The position numbers and the translations under genes were made by a program. From assembly GCA_035540915.1 (NCBI GenBank), contig DATLFQ010000075.1:1-41521 (forward strand): 41,521 nt of DNA, written 5' to 3'. Below the pieces are notes generated by a model. That model had not been told where the DNA came from. It did no database searches and was given only the letters and a program-made list of their open reading frames with translations. The DNA comes from DATLFQ01 sp035540915. GTDB taxonomy: Bacteria; Actinomycetota; Acidimicrobiia; Acidimicrobiales; GCA-2861595. Below are positions 23,848 through 32,142 of the stretch, one piece after another. Numbering within the stretch: the first letter of the stretch is position 1; each line of letters opens with the position of its first letter.

Positions 23848-25106
23848 CGTCGCTCGAGGTGCACGGGGGCTCGCCGGTCCGCGGCCGGCTCGCCGTCCCG
23901 GGCGACAAGTCGATCTCGCACCGGGCCCTCCTCCTCGGCGCCCTCGCCGAGGGCACCTCGACCGTCGAGGGTCTCTCGACCGGGGCCGACGTGGCGGCCA
24001 CGGCGGCGGCGGTCGCCGCCCTCGGTGCCGAGTTCGACGGCGCCCACATCACCGGCGGGCGGGATCGCCTCCGCCGCCCGGCGGCCACCGTCGACGTCGG
24101 CAACTCCGGGACGACCCTGCGCCTGCTGGCCGGGCTGTGCGCGCCGTTCCCCTGGGAGGTCACCCTCGACGGCGACGACTCGATCCGGCGTCGGCCCATG
24201 GACCGGGTGGCGGAACCGTTGCGGCGGATGGGCGCCGTGGTCGACGGCGACCGGGCCCCGCTCGTGGTGCGGGGCGGCGACCTGCGGGGGATCGACTACG
24301 CGCTCCCGGTGGCCAGCGCGCAGGTCAAGGGCGCCGTCCTCCTGGCCGGCCTCGGCGCCGAGGGCGAGACCGTCGTCCGCGAGCGGGTGCCCACCCGCGC
24401 CCACAGCGAGGAGATGCTGGCCGCCTGCGGTGCCGACCTGGACGTCAGTGCCGACGGGCTGGTCACCCGGCTGCGGCCTGGCAAGCTGGAGCCGTTCCGG
24501 TTGGTGGTGCCCGGCGACCCCTCGCAGGCTGCGTTCTGGGTGGTGGCCGCGTGCATCGTCCCGGGCAGCGAAGTGACCGTGGAGCGGGTCTACGTCGGCC
24601 GGGCGCGCGCCGCCTTTGTCGAGGTGCTGCGCCGCATGGGTGCCGACGTCGAGGTGCGCCTGCGCGACGCCACCACCGCCGACATCGTGGCCAGGGCCGG
24701 CGATCTGCACGGGACCACCGTGCGAGGCGACGAGATCCCCGGCCTCATCGACGAGATCCCGGTGCTGGCCGTGGCCGCCGCAGTGGCCGACGGACCGACC
24801 ACCTTCGCCGACGCCGCCGAGCTGGCGGTCAAGGAGACCGACCGCATCGCCGCCGTGACCGGCGAGCTGGCCGCGCTCGGCGCGGCCGTCGAGGCCCGGC
24901 CCGACGGCCTGGTGGTCGCCGGGGGCGCCCGTCTGCACGGCGCGGCCGTGTCGTCCCGGGGCGACCACCGCATGGCCATGGCCCTCGCGGTGGCCGCCCT
25001 GGCCGCCCGGGGCCCGACCCGTATCGACGGCTGGGACGCCGTCGCCACCAGCTACCCCGGCTTCGCCGCCGACCTGCACCGCCTGTGCCCGGGCGCCGGC
25101 CGCTGA
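23844..25106 (+). CDS. aroA: 3-phosphoshikimate 1-carboxyvinyltransferase (EPSP synthase)
   Basis: AroA joins shikimate-3-phosphate and phosphoenolpyruvate to make EPSP, the sixth shikimate-pathway step. The 420-residue protein has PGDKSISHRALLLGAL (about 19-34), GNSGTTLRLLAG (about 86-97), RRPMDRV, VASAQVKGAVLLAG (near 158), DEIPVLAVAAA and SRGDHRMAMALAVAAL. The GDKS and SAQVK motifs resemble class II EPSP synthases; that subclass is an inference. It begins with ATGA overlap from tyrA and overlaps cmk by 22 nt, so it lies in the middle of a tight aroH-tyrA-aroA-cmk-plsC run. Confidence 0.97.
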   Translation: MTSLEVHGGSPVRGRLAVPGDKSISHRALLLGALAEGTSTVEGLSTGADVAATAAAVAALGAEFDGAHITGGRDRLRRPAATVDVGNSGTTLRLLAGLCAPFPWEVTLDGDDSIRRRPMDRVAEPLRRMGAVVDGDRAPLVVRGGDLRGIDYALPVASAQVKGAVLLAGLGAEGETVVRERVPTRAHSEEMLAACGADLDVSADGLVTRLRPGKLEPFRLVVPGDPSQAAFWVVAACIVPGSEVTVERVYVGRARAAFVEVLRRMGADVEVRLRDATTADIVARAGDLHGTTVRGDEIPGLIDEIPVLAVAAAVADGPTTFADAAELAVKETDRIAAVTGELAALGAAVEARPDGLVVAGGARLHGAAVSSRGDHRMAMALAVAALAARGPTRIDGWDAVATSYPGFAADLHRLCPGAGR

Positions 25107-25705
25107 TCGCCATCGACGGCCCGGCCGGCTCGGGCAAGTCGACCGTCGCCCGGGCGGTGGCCCGGCGCCTGGGCGTCGACCACCTCGACACCGGCGCCAT
25201 GTACCGGGCCGTCGCCTACGCCTCGCTGGAGCGCGACGTCGATCCGGCCGACGCGGAGGCGGTGGCCGCGCTCGCCGCCGGCCTGGTCATCGAGGTGGAC
25301 GGCGCCGTGCTGGTCGACGGGGTGGACGCGTCGGCCGCCGTCCGCGGGCCGGAGGTGACCGCGGTGGTCAGCGCGGTGGCGTCGGTGCCCGCGGTGCGGG
25401 CCGAGCTGGTGCGCCGCCAGCGCGCGTGGGCCAGCTCGCGCGACGGAGGCGTCGTCGAGGGCAGGGACATCGGGAGCGTGGTGTTCCCCGGCGCCGACGT
25501 GAAGGTGTACCTGACGGCGTCGGACGAGGAACGGTCCCGCCGGCGGGCGGGCGAGGGCGGCGACGGTGCCGACCTGGCCCGCCGCGACGGCCTGGACGCC
25601 AGCCGGGCCGTCTCACCCCTGCAGGTCGCCGAGGGCGCCGTCGTGGTCGACACCACCGGGCTCAGCGTCGACGAGGTCGTCGACGCGGTGCTGGCGCTCC
25701 TGTGA
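25085..25705 (+). CDS. cmk: Cytidylate kinase
   Basis: CMP kinase phosphorylates CMP and dCMP to the diphosphates. The 206-residue protein has the P-loop IAIDGPAGSGKSTVAR (residues 8-23), LGVDHLDTGAMYRAVAYASL, VVEGRDIGSVVFPGADVKVY and the lid-region residues ASDEERSRRRAGE. GTG 25085 gives a natural N-terminus just before the first strand; it lies inside the 3' end of aroA. The aroA-cmk-plsC-der grouping is common in Gram-positive genomes, here interrupted by ispH and DUF512. Its TGA overlaps plsC (GTGA). It is somewhat shorter than the family norm of about 225. Confidence 0.95.
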   Translation: MPGRRPLIAIDGPAGSGKSTVARAVARRLGVDHLDTGAMYRAVAYASLERDVDPADAEAVAALAAGLVIEVDGAVLVDGVDASAAVRGPEVTAVVSAVASVPAVRAELVRRQRAWASSRDGGVVEGRDIGSVVFPGADVKVYLTASDEERSRRRAGEGGDGADLARRDGLDASRAVSPLQVAEGAVVVDTTGLSVDEVVDAVLALL

Positions 25706-26364
25706 GCCCGCCGCCGGCACCGCCGACGCGGGCCGAGCTGGCGTTCTACGCCTTCTGCCGGGGCGTAGTGGTCGGGTTCTGCCGGATCTTCTGGCGGCTC
25801 CGCGTGGACGGGCGCGAGCACGTGCCGGAAGGGGCGTTCGTGCTGGCACCGGTCCACCGTTCCAACATCGACACCCCGCTGGTGGGCGGCGTCACCCGGC
25901 GCCGGCTGCGCTACATGGGCAAGGACACGATGTGGAAGTATCGGCCCACCGGCTGGCTGTTCAGCGCCCTGGGGGCGTTCGGGGTCAACCGTGCCGCCGC
26001 CGACCGCGACGCCCTGCGCCGGTGCGAGGAGGTGCTGGCCGGGGGCGAGCCGCTGGTCCTGTTCCCGGAGGGGGCCCGCCAGTCGGGGCCGACCATCCAG
26101 CCCCTCAAGGACGGGCCGGCCTGGCTGGCGCTGCGGGCCAACGTCCCGATCGTGCCCGTCGGCATCGGCGGGTCCGAGCGGGCCATGCCCAAGGGAGCCC
26201 GGATGCTCCGCCCGGTCCGGGTCCACGTGGTCATCGGGCCGCCGCTGTACCCGCCGGCCGGCGGCGGCCGGCTGAGCGCCCGGCGGGAGCTGACCGAGCG
26301 GCTCCGCCAGGAGTTGCAGATCCTGTTCGACGAGGCGCAGCGCCGGGCCGGCGCCCCGCGCTAG
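25702..26364 (+). CDS. plsC: PlsC-like 1-acyl-glycerol-3-phosphate acyltransferase
   Basis: An acyltransferase of the phospholipid synthesis family that acylates lysophosphatidic acid at position 2. The 220-residue protein contains the catalytic HRSNID (residues 52-57, the HX4D motif), the substrate-binding FPEGARQ (near 121) and the block IV region PIVPVGIGGSERAMP. The N-terminal stretch FYAFCRGVVVGFCRIFWRL is a probable membrane-associated helix. GTG 25702 overlaps cmk. Its stop shares CTAG with the convergent ispH stop. Confidence 0.92.
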   Translation: MSPPPAPPTRAELAFYAFCRGVVVGFCRIFWRLRVDGREHVPEGAFVLAPVHRSNIDTPLVGGVTRRRLRYMGKDTMWKYRPTGWLFSALGAFGVNRAAADRDALRRCEEVLAGGEPLVLFPEGARQSGPTIQPLKDGPAWLALRANVPIVPVGIGGSERAMPKGARMLRPVRVHVVIGPPLYPPAGGGRLSARRELTERLRQELQILFDEAQRRAGAPR

Positions 26365-27353
26365 CCCCCCAGGGCGTCGAGGACGTCGCTGGCGGCGACG
26401 CTCCGGTCGTCGGCCAGGCGGTCGGCCCCCAGCAGATCGCGCAGCTCACGAGGCGGCGGGAAGTACTCCTCCTCGGTGGTCACCGTGACCACCTCCACCC
26501 CGTTGCTGGGCGCCAGGCGCTCCAGTACCGCCTTGACCAGTTCCTCGGGCGCGGACGCGCCGGCGGTCACCCCGACGACGCCGGACAGATCCGACGGCAG
26601 CTCGTCGGCGCTGTTCACCCGGAAGACGCGAGACGCCCCCGACGAGCGGGCCACCTTCTCCAGGGCGACGGTGTTGGACGAGTTGGCCGAGCCGATGACG
26701 ACGATGGCGTCGGCGCGGGAGGCGACGACCTTCAGTGCGGACTGGCGGTTGGTGGTGGCGAAGCACAGGTCGCTGCGGCCGGGCATCCACATGGAGGGGA
26801 AGCGGGCGCGGGCGGCGTCGCGCACGCCGGCCCACTCGTCCATGCTCAACGTGGTCTGGGCCAGGAACGCCACCGGCGCCCCGTCGTCGAGGTCCAGGGC
26901 GGCCACGTCGTCCTCGGTCTCGACCAGGCGGACCGCTTCGGGCGCCACCGCCATCGTGCCGACCGCCTCGTCGTGGCCCTGGTGGCCGACGTAGATCACG
27001 TTGTAGCCGTGGCCGGCCCGCACCTTGACCTCGTGGTGGACCTTGGTCACCAGCGGGCAGACGGCGTCGACGACCACGCCGCCGTTGGCCCGGGCGGCCG
27101 CCACCACCTCGGGCGCCGACCCGTGGGCCGACAGCATGACGGGCGCCCCCGGCGGGACCTCGGCGACGTCGTCGACGAAGACCACGCCCAGCCGACGGAA
27201 ACGGTCGACCATCAGCTGGTTGTGGACGATCTCGTGATAGCAGTACACCGGCGGCTCGAACATCCTGACCATCCAGGCGAGGGCCTTGATGGCCATCTCC
27301 ACGCCGGCGCAGAAGCCCCGCGGCGCGGCCAGCAGGACGGTGTCGACGGCCAC
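26361..27353 (-). CDS. ispH: 4-hydroxy-3-methylbut-2-enyl diphosphate reductase
   Basis: IspH is the last enzyme of the MEP isoprenoid pathway and reduces HMBPP to IPP and DMAPP using an Fe-S cluster. The 330-residue protein has the three cluster cysteines in APRGFCAGVEMAI (C15), VVDAVCPLVTKVH (near 99) and SDLCFATTNRQSAL (near 196), plus VYCYHEIVHN and AQTTLSMDEW. GTG 27353 is set by the N-terminus LLAAPRGFCAGV and by TAGCCT six bases upstream. It is divergent from DUF512, with 52 nt between start codons. Confidence 0.97.
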   Translation of the reverse strand: MAVDTVLLAAPRGFCAGVEMAIKALAWMVRMFEPPVYCYHEIVHNQLMVDRFRRLGVVFVDDVAEVPPGAPVMLSAHGSAPEVVAAARANGGVVVDAVCPLVTKVHHEVKVRAGHGYNVIYVGHQGHDEAVGTMAVAPEAVRLVETEDDVAALDLDDGAPVAFLAQTTLSMDEWAGVRDAARARFPSMWMPGRSDLCFATTNRQSALKVVASRADAIVVIGSANSSNTVALEKVARSSGASRVFRVNSADELPSDLSGVVGVTAGASAPEELVKAVLERLAPSNGVEVVTVTTEEEYFPPPRELRDLLGADRLADDRSVAASDVLDALGG

Positions 27354-27359
27354 CGTTCG

Positions 27360-27365
27360 AGGCTA
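27360..27365 (-). promoter_or_regulatory. -10 box of ispH
   Basis: Minus-strand TAGCCT, then exactly 6 nt, then GTG 27353: leaderless arrangement, back to back with the DUF512 promoter. Confidence 0.55.
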
Positions 27366-27393
27366 CCCAGCCGGGTGGCCGACGGGGCCCGCC

Positions 27394-27399
27394 TATCCT
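27394..27399 (+). promoter_or_regulatory. -10 box of the DUF512 gene
   Basis: TATCCT, then exactly 6 nt, then ATG 27406. Confidence 0.55.
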
Positions 27400-27405
27400 T
27401 GGCAC

Positions 27406-28782
27406 ATGTCCCGGCCGCATGTGGTGGCGGTGGCCGACGGCTCGCCGGCCGCCGCCGCCGGCCTCCTCCCTGGCGATTCCATCGTCGCCATCGGCGGCGA
27501 GGTGCCTCGCGACATCATCGCCTTCCGGCTCCTGGCCGACGAGCCGGACATCGAGATCGAGGTCGACCGAGGGGGCCTCCAGCTGACCGTGACGGTGGGC
27601 AAGCAGGCCGGCGAACCGCTGGGAGCCGAGGTCTCCTCCCCCCTGTTCGACCGGGTGCAGACCTGCGACAACAGCTGCGAGTTCTGCTTCATCCATCAAC
27701 TACCGCCCGGTCTGCGCCGCAGCCTGTACGTGAAGGACGACGACTACCGCCTTTCCTTCCTGTACGGGAACTTCACCACGCTCACCCGCTTCACCGAGCT
27801 GGACCTGGAGCGCGTCGTCTCCGAGCGGCTCAGCCCGCTGTACGTCAGCATCCACGCCACCGACCCGGAGGTGCGGGCGCGAATGCTGCGCAACCGACGG
27901 GGCGCGACCAGCCTGCGGTGGCTGCGGGCGCTGCTCGACCACGGCGTCGAGGTCCACGGCCAGGTGGTGTGCTGCCCGGGGGTGAACGACGGCGCCGTGC
28001 TCGACGACTCCCTCGCCGGCGTGCTCGACCGGTACCCCGAGCTGGCGTCCCTGGCCGTGGTGCCGCTGGGCGTGAGCCGATGGTCGAGCCACGACGCCAT
28101 GCGGCCGCACACCACCGGCGAGGCGGTCGCGGTGGTCGAGTGTGTCGAGGACTGGCAGTCGGTCTTCCTGGAGACCGTCGGCCGCCGCCTGGTGTTCGCG
28201 GCCGACGAGTACTACCTGCTGGCCGGTCGCCCCTTCCCCGAGGCAGCCTCCTACGAGGGCTTCGCGCTGCACGAGGACGGCGTCGGCATGGCCCGCCTCC
28301 TCGAGCAGCAGTGGCACGCCGCCGGTGCGCCGAGGGGTGGCGCGCCGGCTGCGGTGTCGCGAGGGGGGTTCTTCGCCTCGGTCGACGGTGCGCCGGCGGT
28401 GGGGTACCGGGCGCCCCGGGCGCCCGCCGGCGCGGGCGCCGCCGGCGGCGGTGCGGGCGACAGCCGCCCGGTCGGCGTGCTCACGGGGAACTACGGGGCC
28501 GCTGCGCTGGCGCCGCTGGTGGCGCCGCTGGCGGATCGGGGTGTGCGGCTGGTGCCGGTCGAGAACCGGTTCTTCGGCGGCAACATCGGCGTGACCGGTC
28601 TGCTGGTCGGCGAGGACATCGCCGCCGCGCTGGCCGACGAGCCCGAGGGCCACCGCTACCTGCTCCCCGACGTCTGCCTCTCCAACGGCGCTTTCCTGGA
28701 CGGCCGTACGCCGGCCGACCTCCCCCGCGCCGTGGAGGTGGTCGCCACCGACGGCGAGTCCCTCCGGCTGGCCCTGGCATGA
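27406..28782 (+). CDS. DUF512 family PDZ/radical-SAM-like Fe-S protein
   Basis: A 458-residue protein. An N-terminal PDZ-like domain (VAVADGSPAAAAGLLPGDSI) is followed by the radical-SAM-type cluster motif CX3CX2C (C87, C91, C94 in TCDNSCEFCFIHQLPPGLR) and the DUF512 core (SLYVKDDDYRLSFLYGNFTT, VSIHATDPEVRARMLRN). This is the family found next to der in Gram-positive bacteria; the function is unknown. A Gly/Ala/Pro-rich insert at roughly residues 330-350 looks like a disordered linker before the C-terminal domain. ATG 27406 follows a TATCCT box. The TGA overlaps the der ATG, so the two are translationally coupled. It is divergent from ispH, another Fe-S enzyme. Confidence 0.93.
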   Translation: MSRPHVVAVADGSPAAAAGLLPGDSIVAIGGEVPRDIIAFRLLADEPDIEIEVDRGGLQLTVTVGKQAGEPLGAEVSSPLFDRVQTCDNSCEFCFIHQLPPGLRRSLYVKDDDYRLSFLYGNFTTLTRFTELDLERVVSERLSPLYVSIHATDPEVRARMLRNRRGATSLRWLRALLDHGVEVHGQVVCCPGVNDGAVLDDSLAGVLDRYPELASLAVVPLGVSRWSSHDAMRPHTTGEAVAVVECVEDWQSVFLETVGRRLVFAADEYYLLAGRPFPEAASYEGFALHEDGVGMARLLEQQWHAAGAPRGGAPAAVSRGGFFASVDGAPAVGYRAPRAPAGAGAAGGGAGDSRPVGVLTGNYGAAALAPLVAPLADRGVRLVPVENRFFGGNIGVTGLLVGEDIAAALADEPEGHRYLLPDVCLSNGAFLDGRTPADLPRAVEVVATDGESLRLALA

Positions 28783-30122
28783 AGCCGGTCGTGGCGGTGG
28801 TCGGGCGGCCCAACGTGGGGAAGTCGACGCTGGTCAACCGCATCGTGGGCCGCCGGGAGGCGATCGTCGAGAAGCACCCGGGCGTGACTCGCGACCGCAA
28901 GGCGGTCGACGCCGACTGGGCGGGCCGCCAGCTCACCGTCGTCGACACGGGCGGCTGGCTGGCGGGCGACGACCCGCTCGACCGCCAGGTCAGCCGCCAG
29001 GCCGAGCGCGCCATGGCCGAGGCCGACCTCCTGCTGCTGGTGATGGACGCCGCGGTGGGCGCCACCGCAGAGGACGAGGCGGTGGCCCGCCTGCTGCGGC
29101 GGTCCGACAAGCCCATCCTGCTGGTCGCCAACAAGGTGGACTCCGACTCCCGCGAGGCCGACGCCTGGTCGCTGAGCCGCCTGGGCCTGGGCGACCCGTG
29201 GCCGGTCTCGGCGCTCCACGGGCGGGGGACGGGCGACCTGCTGGACGAGGTGGTGCGGCTGCTGCCCGGAGCCGGCGACCCCGACGAGCCCGCGCCGGGC
29301 GAGCCCGACCGGGCTGCGCCGGCCACGGGGACGGCCGGACCACGCCCGGTCCCGGCCGTTCCCCGGGTCGCCATCGCTGGCCGCCCCAACGTCGGGAAGT
29401 CGACCCTGTTCAACCGGCTGGTGGGCGACGAGCGCAGCGTCGTCCACGACATGCCGGGCACCACCCGCGACGCCATCGACACCCTGGTGGAGACGCCGTC
29501 GGGGCCGTTCGTGCTGATCGACACCGCGGGCATGCGGCGGCGAACGAGGGTCGAGGAGGGCGCCGAGTACTACTCCATCGTGCGGGCCCTGCAGGCCATC
29601 GACGGCGCCGACCTGGCCGTCCTCGTCGTGGATGCCAGCGAGGGGGTCACCGCCCAGGACCAGCGCCTGGCCGAGCGCATCGACGGCGCCGGCTGCCCGA
29701 TCGTCATCCTGCTCAACAAGTGGGAGGCCCTGGACGCGGAGGCGCGGGCCGAGGTGCGGGCCCAGGTGGCCGACCGGCTGGCCTTCCTGGGCTACGCGCC
29801 GGTGCTGACGGTCAGCGCCCGGACCGGCCTCGGCGTGCACAAGCTGGTGCCCGCGCTGGCGAACGCGGTGGAGGCCTACCACCGCCGGGTGCCCACCGCC
29901 GAGCTGAACAAGGTCATCCAGCGGGCGCAGGCGGCCCACGCCTCGCCGGCCGGCCGGGTCCTCTACGCCACCCAGGGTGCTTCGGACCCGCCGACGTTCA
30001 CGCTGTTCACCAACCGCGAGCTGCCGGCGCCGTACCTTCGCTACCTCGAGCGCAAGATCCGGGAGCACTTCGGCTTCGGGCCCACGCCGCTCAAGCTGCG
30101 CGTCCGTCGCCGCGCCGGCTGA
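28779..30122 (+). CDS. der: GTPase Der (double Era-like)
   Basis: Der is an essential GTPase with two tandem G domains that assists 50S ribosome assembly. The 447-residue protein has G1 motifs VVGRPNVGKSTLVNRI (about 8-23) and IAGRPNVGKSTLFNRL (about 199-214), G3 motifs DTGGW and DTAGM, G4 motifs NKVD and NKWE, and a C-terminal KH-like domain ending TPLKLRVRRRAG. The linker between the G domains is Pro/Glu/Ala-rich. ATG 28779 overlaps the DUF512 stop. Confidence 0.98.
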   Translation: MKPVVAVVGRPNVGKSTLVNRIVGRREAIVEKHPGVTRDRKAVDADWAGRQLTVVDTGGWLAGDDPLDRQVSRQAERAMAEADLLLLVMDAAVGATAEDEAVARLLRRSDKPILLVANKVDSDSREADAWSLSRLGLGDPWPVSALHGRGTGDLLDEVVRLLPGAGDPDEPAPGEPDRAAPATGTAGPRPVPAVPRVAIAGRPNVGKSTLFNRLVGDERSVVHDMPGTTRDAIDTLVETPSGPFVLIDTAGMRRRTRVEEGAEYYSIVRALQAIDGADLAVLVVDASEGVTAQDQRLAERIDGAGCPIVILLNKWEALDAEARAEVRAQVADRLAFLGYAPVLTVSARTGLGVHKLVPALANAVEAYHRRVPTAELNKVIQRAQAAHASPAGRVLYATQGASDPPTFTLFTNRELPAPYLRYLERKIREHFGFGPTPLKLRVRRRAG

Positions 30123-30138
30123 CCGCCCCGGCGGGCAC

Positions 30139-30144
30139 TACCGT
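30139..30144 (+). promoter_or_regulatory. Possible -10 box of the phosphatase gene
   Basis: TACCGT lies 10 nt before ATG 30155, so transcription might begin a few bases before the start codon. Weaker than the 6-nt cases. Confidence 0.3.
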
Positions 30145-30154
30145 CGCGAGCGAT

Positions 30155-31240
30155 ATGGTCCACCGGCCGGTCCTTCTCGTGGTCGGCGCAGCCTGCCTGG
30201 CGGCGGCGGTGGTCTGGGGCCGTTCGGCCGTCCGCCTGGAGCGCACCTGGCGACGCATCAGCGCCACTGAGGGCGAGGAGGGTCAGGGGGCTCGGCTCGT
30301 CAGCCTGGCCTACCGCAAGGAGATCCACACCCTGCTGCTGTACCTGGTGGTGGCGGCGGGGACCATGATCGCGGCCCTGTCGGAGTCGTCCGCCTTCGAC
30401 ATGGCCCTGCTCCTGGTGCTGGTGCCGGTGGGCATCTCGCTGCGGTTCGGCCGCCGGATCGTGGCCGGCGCCCGCCTCACCGAGGACCGGTGGCTGGTCG
30501 AGCGCCGGGCCTTGGAGGTGCTCGACCAGCAGAGCCAGCTCACGCCCATCCGGTGGTCGGCCCGCCTGGCTCCCGACGACCTGCCCACCATCGCCGGCTT
30601 CGAGATCGCCCAGGTCTACGAGCCGGGCGCCGGTGCCATGGCCGGTGACTTCTACGACCTCTTCCCCTCCGGCTCCAGCCGCCTGGTGGCGGTCATCGGC
30701 GACGTCGGCGGTCACGGCATCGAGCCCTCCATCACCGCCTTCCAGGTGAAGTACCTGCTGCGGGTGTTCCTCCGCCAGTACCGCGACCCGGCCCAGGCCA
30801 TCGAGGAGCTGAACGTCGTGATGTCGGCCCAGGGCCGCCCCGACGAGCTGGTGTCGCTGTGCGCTGTCGTGTTCGACCAGGCTGCAGCGACGCTGCGCTT
30901 CGCGTCGGCGGGCCACCCGCCGGCCTGGGTGTGGCACGACGGCGAGGTGAGCCCCCTGCGGGCAACCGGGCCGCTGCTGACCCTCGATCCCAAGGGGGAG
31001 TACTTCAGCCGGGAGGTGCCGCTCACGCCGGGTGACGTGCTGTTGCTCTACACCGACGGGCTCAGCGAGGCCCGGGCCGGCGACCAGTTGTTCGGTGAGG
31101 AGCGCATCGCCCAGCTCCTGCGGCGCGACCCGGGCGAGGACCTGGCGTCGCTGTGCAAGAGCCTGCTGGAAGCGGCCCGCGACTTCGCCCTGGCGCCGCT
31201 CACCGACGACATCGCCATCCTGGCCATCCGCCGGAGCTGA
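30155..31240 (+). CDS. Membrane-anchored SpoIIE-type PP2C serine phosphatase
   Basis: A 361-residue protein. Three hydrophobic segments lie in the first 100 residues (PVLLVVGAACLAAAVVWG, LLLYLVVAAGTMIAALS, MALLLVLVPVGISLRFG), followed by a SpoIIE/RsbU-type PPM phosphatase domain (about 155-361): VYEPGAGAMAGDFYDLF, VIGDVGGHGIEPS, ASAGHPPAWVWHD and LTDDIAILAIRRS supply the metal-binding Asp/Gly set. Such phosphatases activate anti-anti-sigma factors in partner-switching pathways, but no STAS or anti-sigma gene is nearby, so the target is unknown. It follows der after 32 nt and overlaps the next small gene (TGATG). Confidence 0.92.
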   Translation: MVHRPVLLVVGAACLAAAVVWGRSAVRLERTWRRISATEGEEGQGARLVSLAYRKEIHTLLLYLVVAAGTMIAALSESSAFDMALLLVLVPVGISLRFGRRIVAGARLTEDRWLVERRALEVLDQQSQLTPIRWSARLAPDDLPTIAGFEIAQVYEPGAGAMAGDFYDLFPSGSSRLVAVIGDVGGHGIEPSITAFQVKYLLRVFLRQYRDPAQAIEELNVVMSAQGRPDELVSLCAVVFDQAAATLRFASAGHPPAWVWHDGEVSPLRATGPLLTLDPKGEYFSREVPLTPGDVLLLYTDGLSEARAGDQLFGEERIAQLLRRDPGEDLASLCKSLLEAARDFALAPLTDDIAILAIRRS

Positions 31241-31416
31241 TGGCTGAGCCGGAGTCCCCGGCGACCGGCGGCGACCCCCGGGCTCCGTGGCACTTCAAGG
31301 TGCTGGTCGGCGCCGCAACCGTCTACCTGGCCTGGCGGGGCGTCGAAGGCGTGGCCCGGCTGGCCGGGCGCCTCTGGGTGCTGCGGTCGGATGGCGGGGC
31401 GCCGAGGCCTCGGTGA
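31240..31416 (+). CDS. Small hydrophobic-segment protein, 58 residues
   Basis: A 58-residue protein starting at ATG 31240, overlapping the phosphatase stop (TGATG). It has a Pro-rich N-terminus, then an amphipathic or single membrane segment (WHFKVLVGAATVYLAWRGVE, about 17-36) and a basic tail. High third-position GC and tight coupling argue that it is real. No family recognised; it may be a partner of the upstream phosphatase. The 228 nt between it and the tRNA hold no gene I can support. Confidence 0.5.
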   Translation: MAEPESPATGGDPRAPWHFKVLVGAATVYLAWRGVEGVARLAGRLWVLRSDGGAPRPR

Positions 31417-31627
31417 CGACCCGCTGGCGAGCCTGCGCCATCTCCTGCCGTGACCTGATGATGGTCGACTTCCGACTCCTCGACCGCCGCCGCGGCCCGT
31501 ACGGGCACGGACGTCGGGGTCGACGGTGGTCGCGACCTTCGGTGACGGCCTTCCTCTTGGCATCGACGAGCCCCCACGACCGGGGTACGCGAGACCAGCG
31601 GCCGCCCGGGCTGCCGTCGTGAGTGGC

Positions 31628-31633
31628 TAGCAT
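31628..31633 (+). promoter_or_regulatory. -10 box of tRNA-Pro
   Basis: TAGCAT lies 11 nt before the mature tRNA 5' end, a suitable distance for a short 5' leader. No clear -35 box. Confidence 0.35.
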
Positions 31634-31644
31634 CGTTGCCAGTA

Positions 31645-31719
31645 CGGGCTGTGGCGCAGCTTGGTTAGCGCGCTTGACTGGGGGTCAAGAGGTCGGGAGT
31701 TCAAATCTCCCCAGCCCGA
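31645..31719 (+). tRNA. tRNA-Pro(GGG)
   Basis: A complete cloverleaf: acceptor stem CGGGCTG (31645-31651) pairs with CAGCCCG (31712-31718), discriminator A at 31719, and CCA not encoded. The anticodon stem CTTGA/TCAAG encloses loop CTGGGGG, with anticodon GGG reading proline codon CCC. The T arm is GGGAG/CTCCC around TTCAAAT, and the D arm uses GCGC pairs around AGCTTGGTTA. It marks the change from compact backbone genes to the accessory-looking region. Confidence 0.97.
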
Positions 31720-32034
31720 CAAGAAAATGCAGGTCAGAGTGTTCCGCTCGGGCAGCGGCGGCGCCGAGTTGGCGCCGGAAATGAGCAGTGCGGCAAACAC
31801 GGCGACGAGGGAGCGGTACGACCCGATCGCCTCGACCTGCATGACGGCGAGCGCCTCCTGCGCCGGCTGACGCCGCCGCGCGGCGTAGCGGCCCCGACCA
31901 CTTCTCGAGTTCGACTCGCCACGGCGACGCCATGGTGCGGGACCCCAGGTTCGGCAGGACCTGGAACCGCGAGATGCTTCTCCAGCGGGGGGTTGGGCCG
32001 CGCTGACGGCTGGCGGGAAGGCTACCGTTCCAGA
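31720..32034. other. Intergenic stretch after tRNA-Pro
   Basis: About 315 nt without a supported gene. A 7-bp hairpin (CGGCGCC 31759-31765, GAGTT loop, GGCGCCG 31771-31777) about 40 nt after the tRNA could end its transcript. Reading frames on the minus strand here run into the antisense of the tRNA and are not credible. A TACCGT box at the end serves the small ORF at 32035. Confidence 0.5.
32023..32028 (+). promoter_or_regulatory. -10 box of the small ORF and hydrolase
   Basis: TACCGT, then exactly 6 nt, then GTG 32035. No start codon with this spacing precedes the hydrolase itself, so the hydrolase mRNA would begin at the small ORF. Confidence 0.5.
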
Positions 32035-32142
32035 GTGACCTCGCCTCTCCGGCTTGGCGACGGCGCGATCGCCGCGGCCGGCCTACCCACGCCACGGGGA
32101 GAGCTGCTCGCCGAGCTTCAGCTCGCCTACCTGGGCGAATGA
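32035..32142 (+). CDS. 35-residue leaderless small ORF coupled to the hydrolase
   Basis: GTG 32035 opens a 35-codon frame ending at TGA 32140-32142, which overlaps the hydrolase ATG 32139 (ATGA). A TACCGT box lies exactly 6 nt upstream. The product starts VTSPLRLGDGAIAAAGLPTP and ends in a short amphipathic helix (RGELLAELQLAYLGE). Position, overlap and promoter spacing argue for translation; it may be a leader peptide that delivers ribosomes to the hydrolase start or a functional microprotein. No family recognised. Confidence 0.45.
   Translation: MTSPLRLGDGAIAAAGLPTPRGELLAELQLAYLGE

Noticed and set aside
31295..31633. Arg-rich minus-strand frames before the tRNA
   Set aside because: No family pattern, no ribosome binding site and weak codon bias.
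31627..31842. Minus-strand ORF containing GDLNSRPLDPQSSALTKLR
   Set aside because: It is the antisense translation of tRNA-Pro, a well-known false protein in databases.
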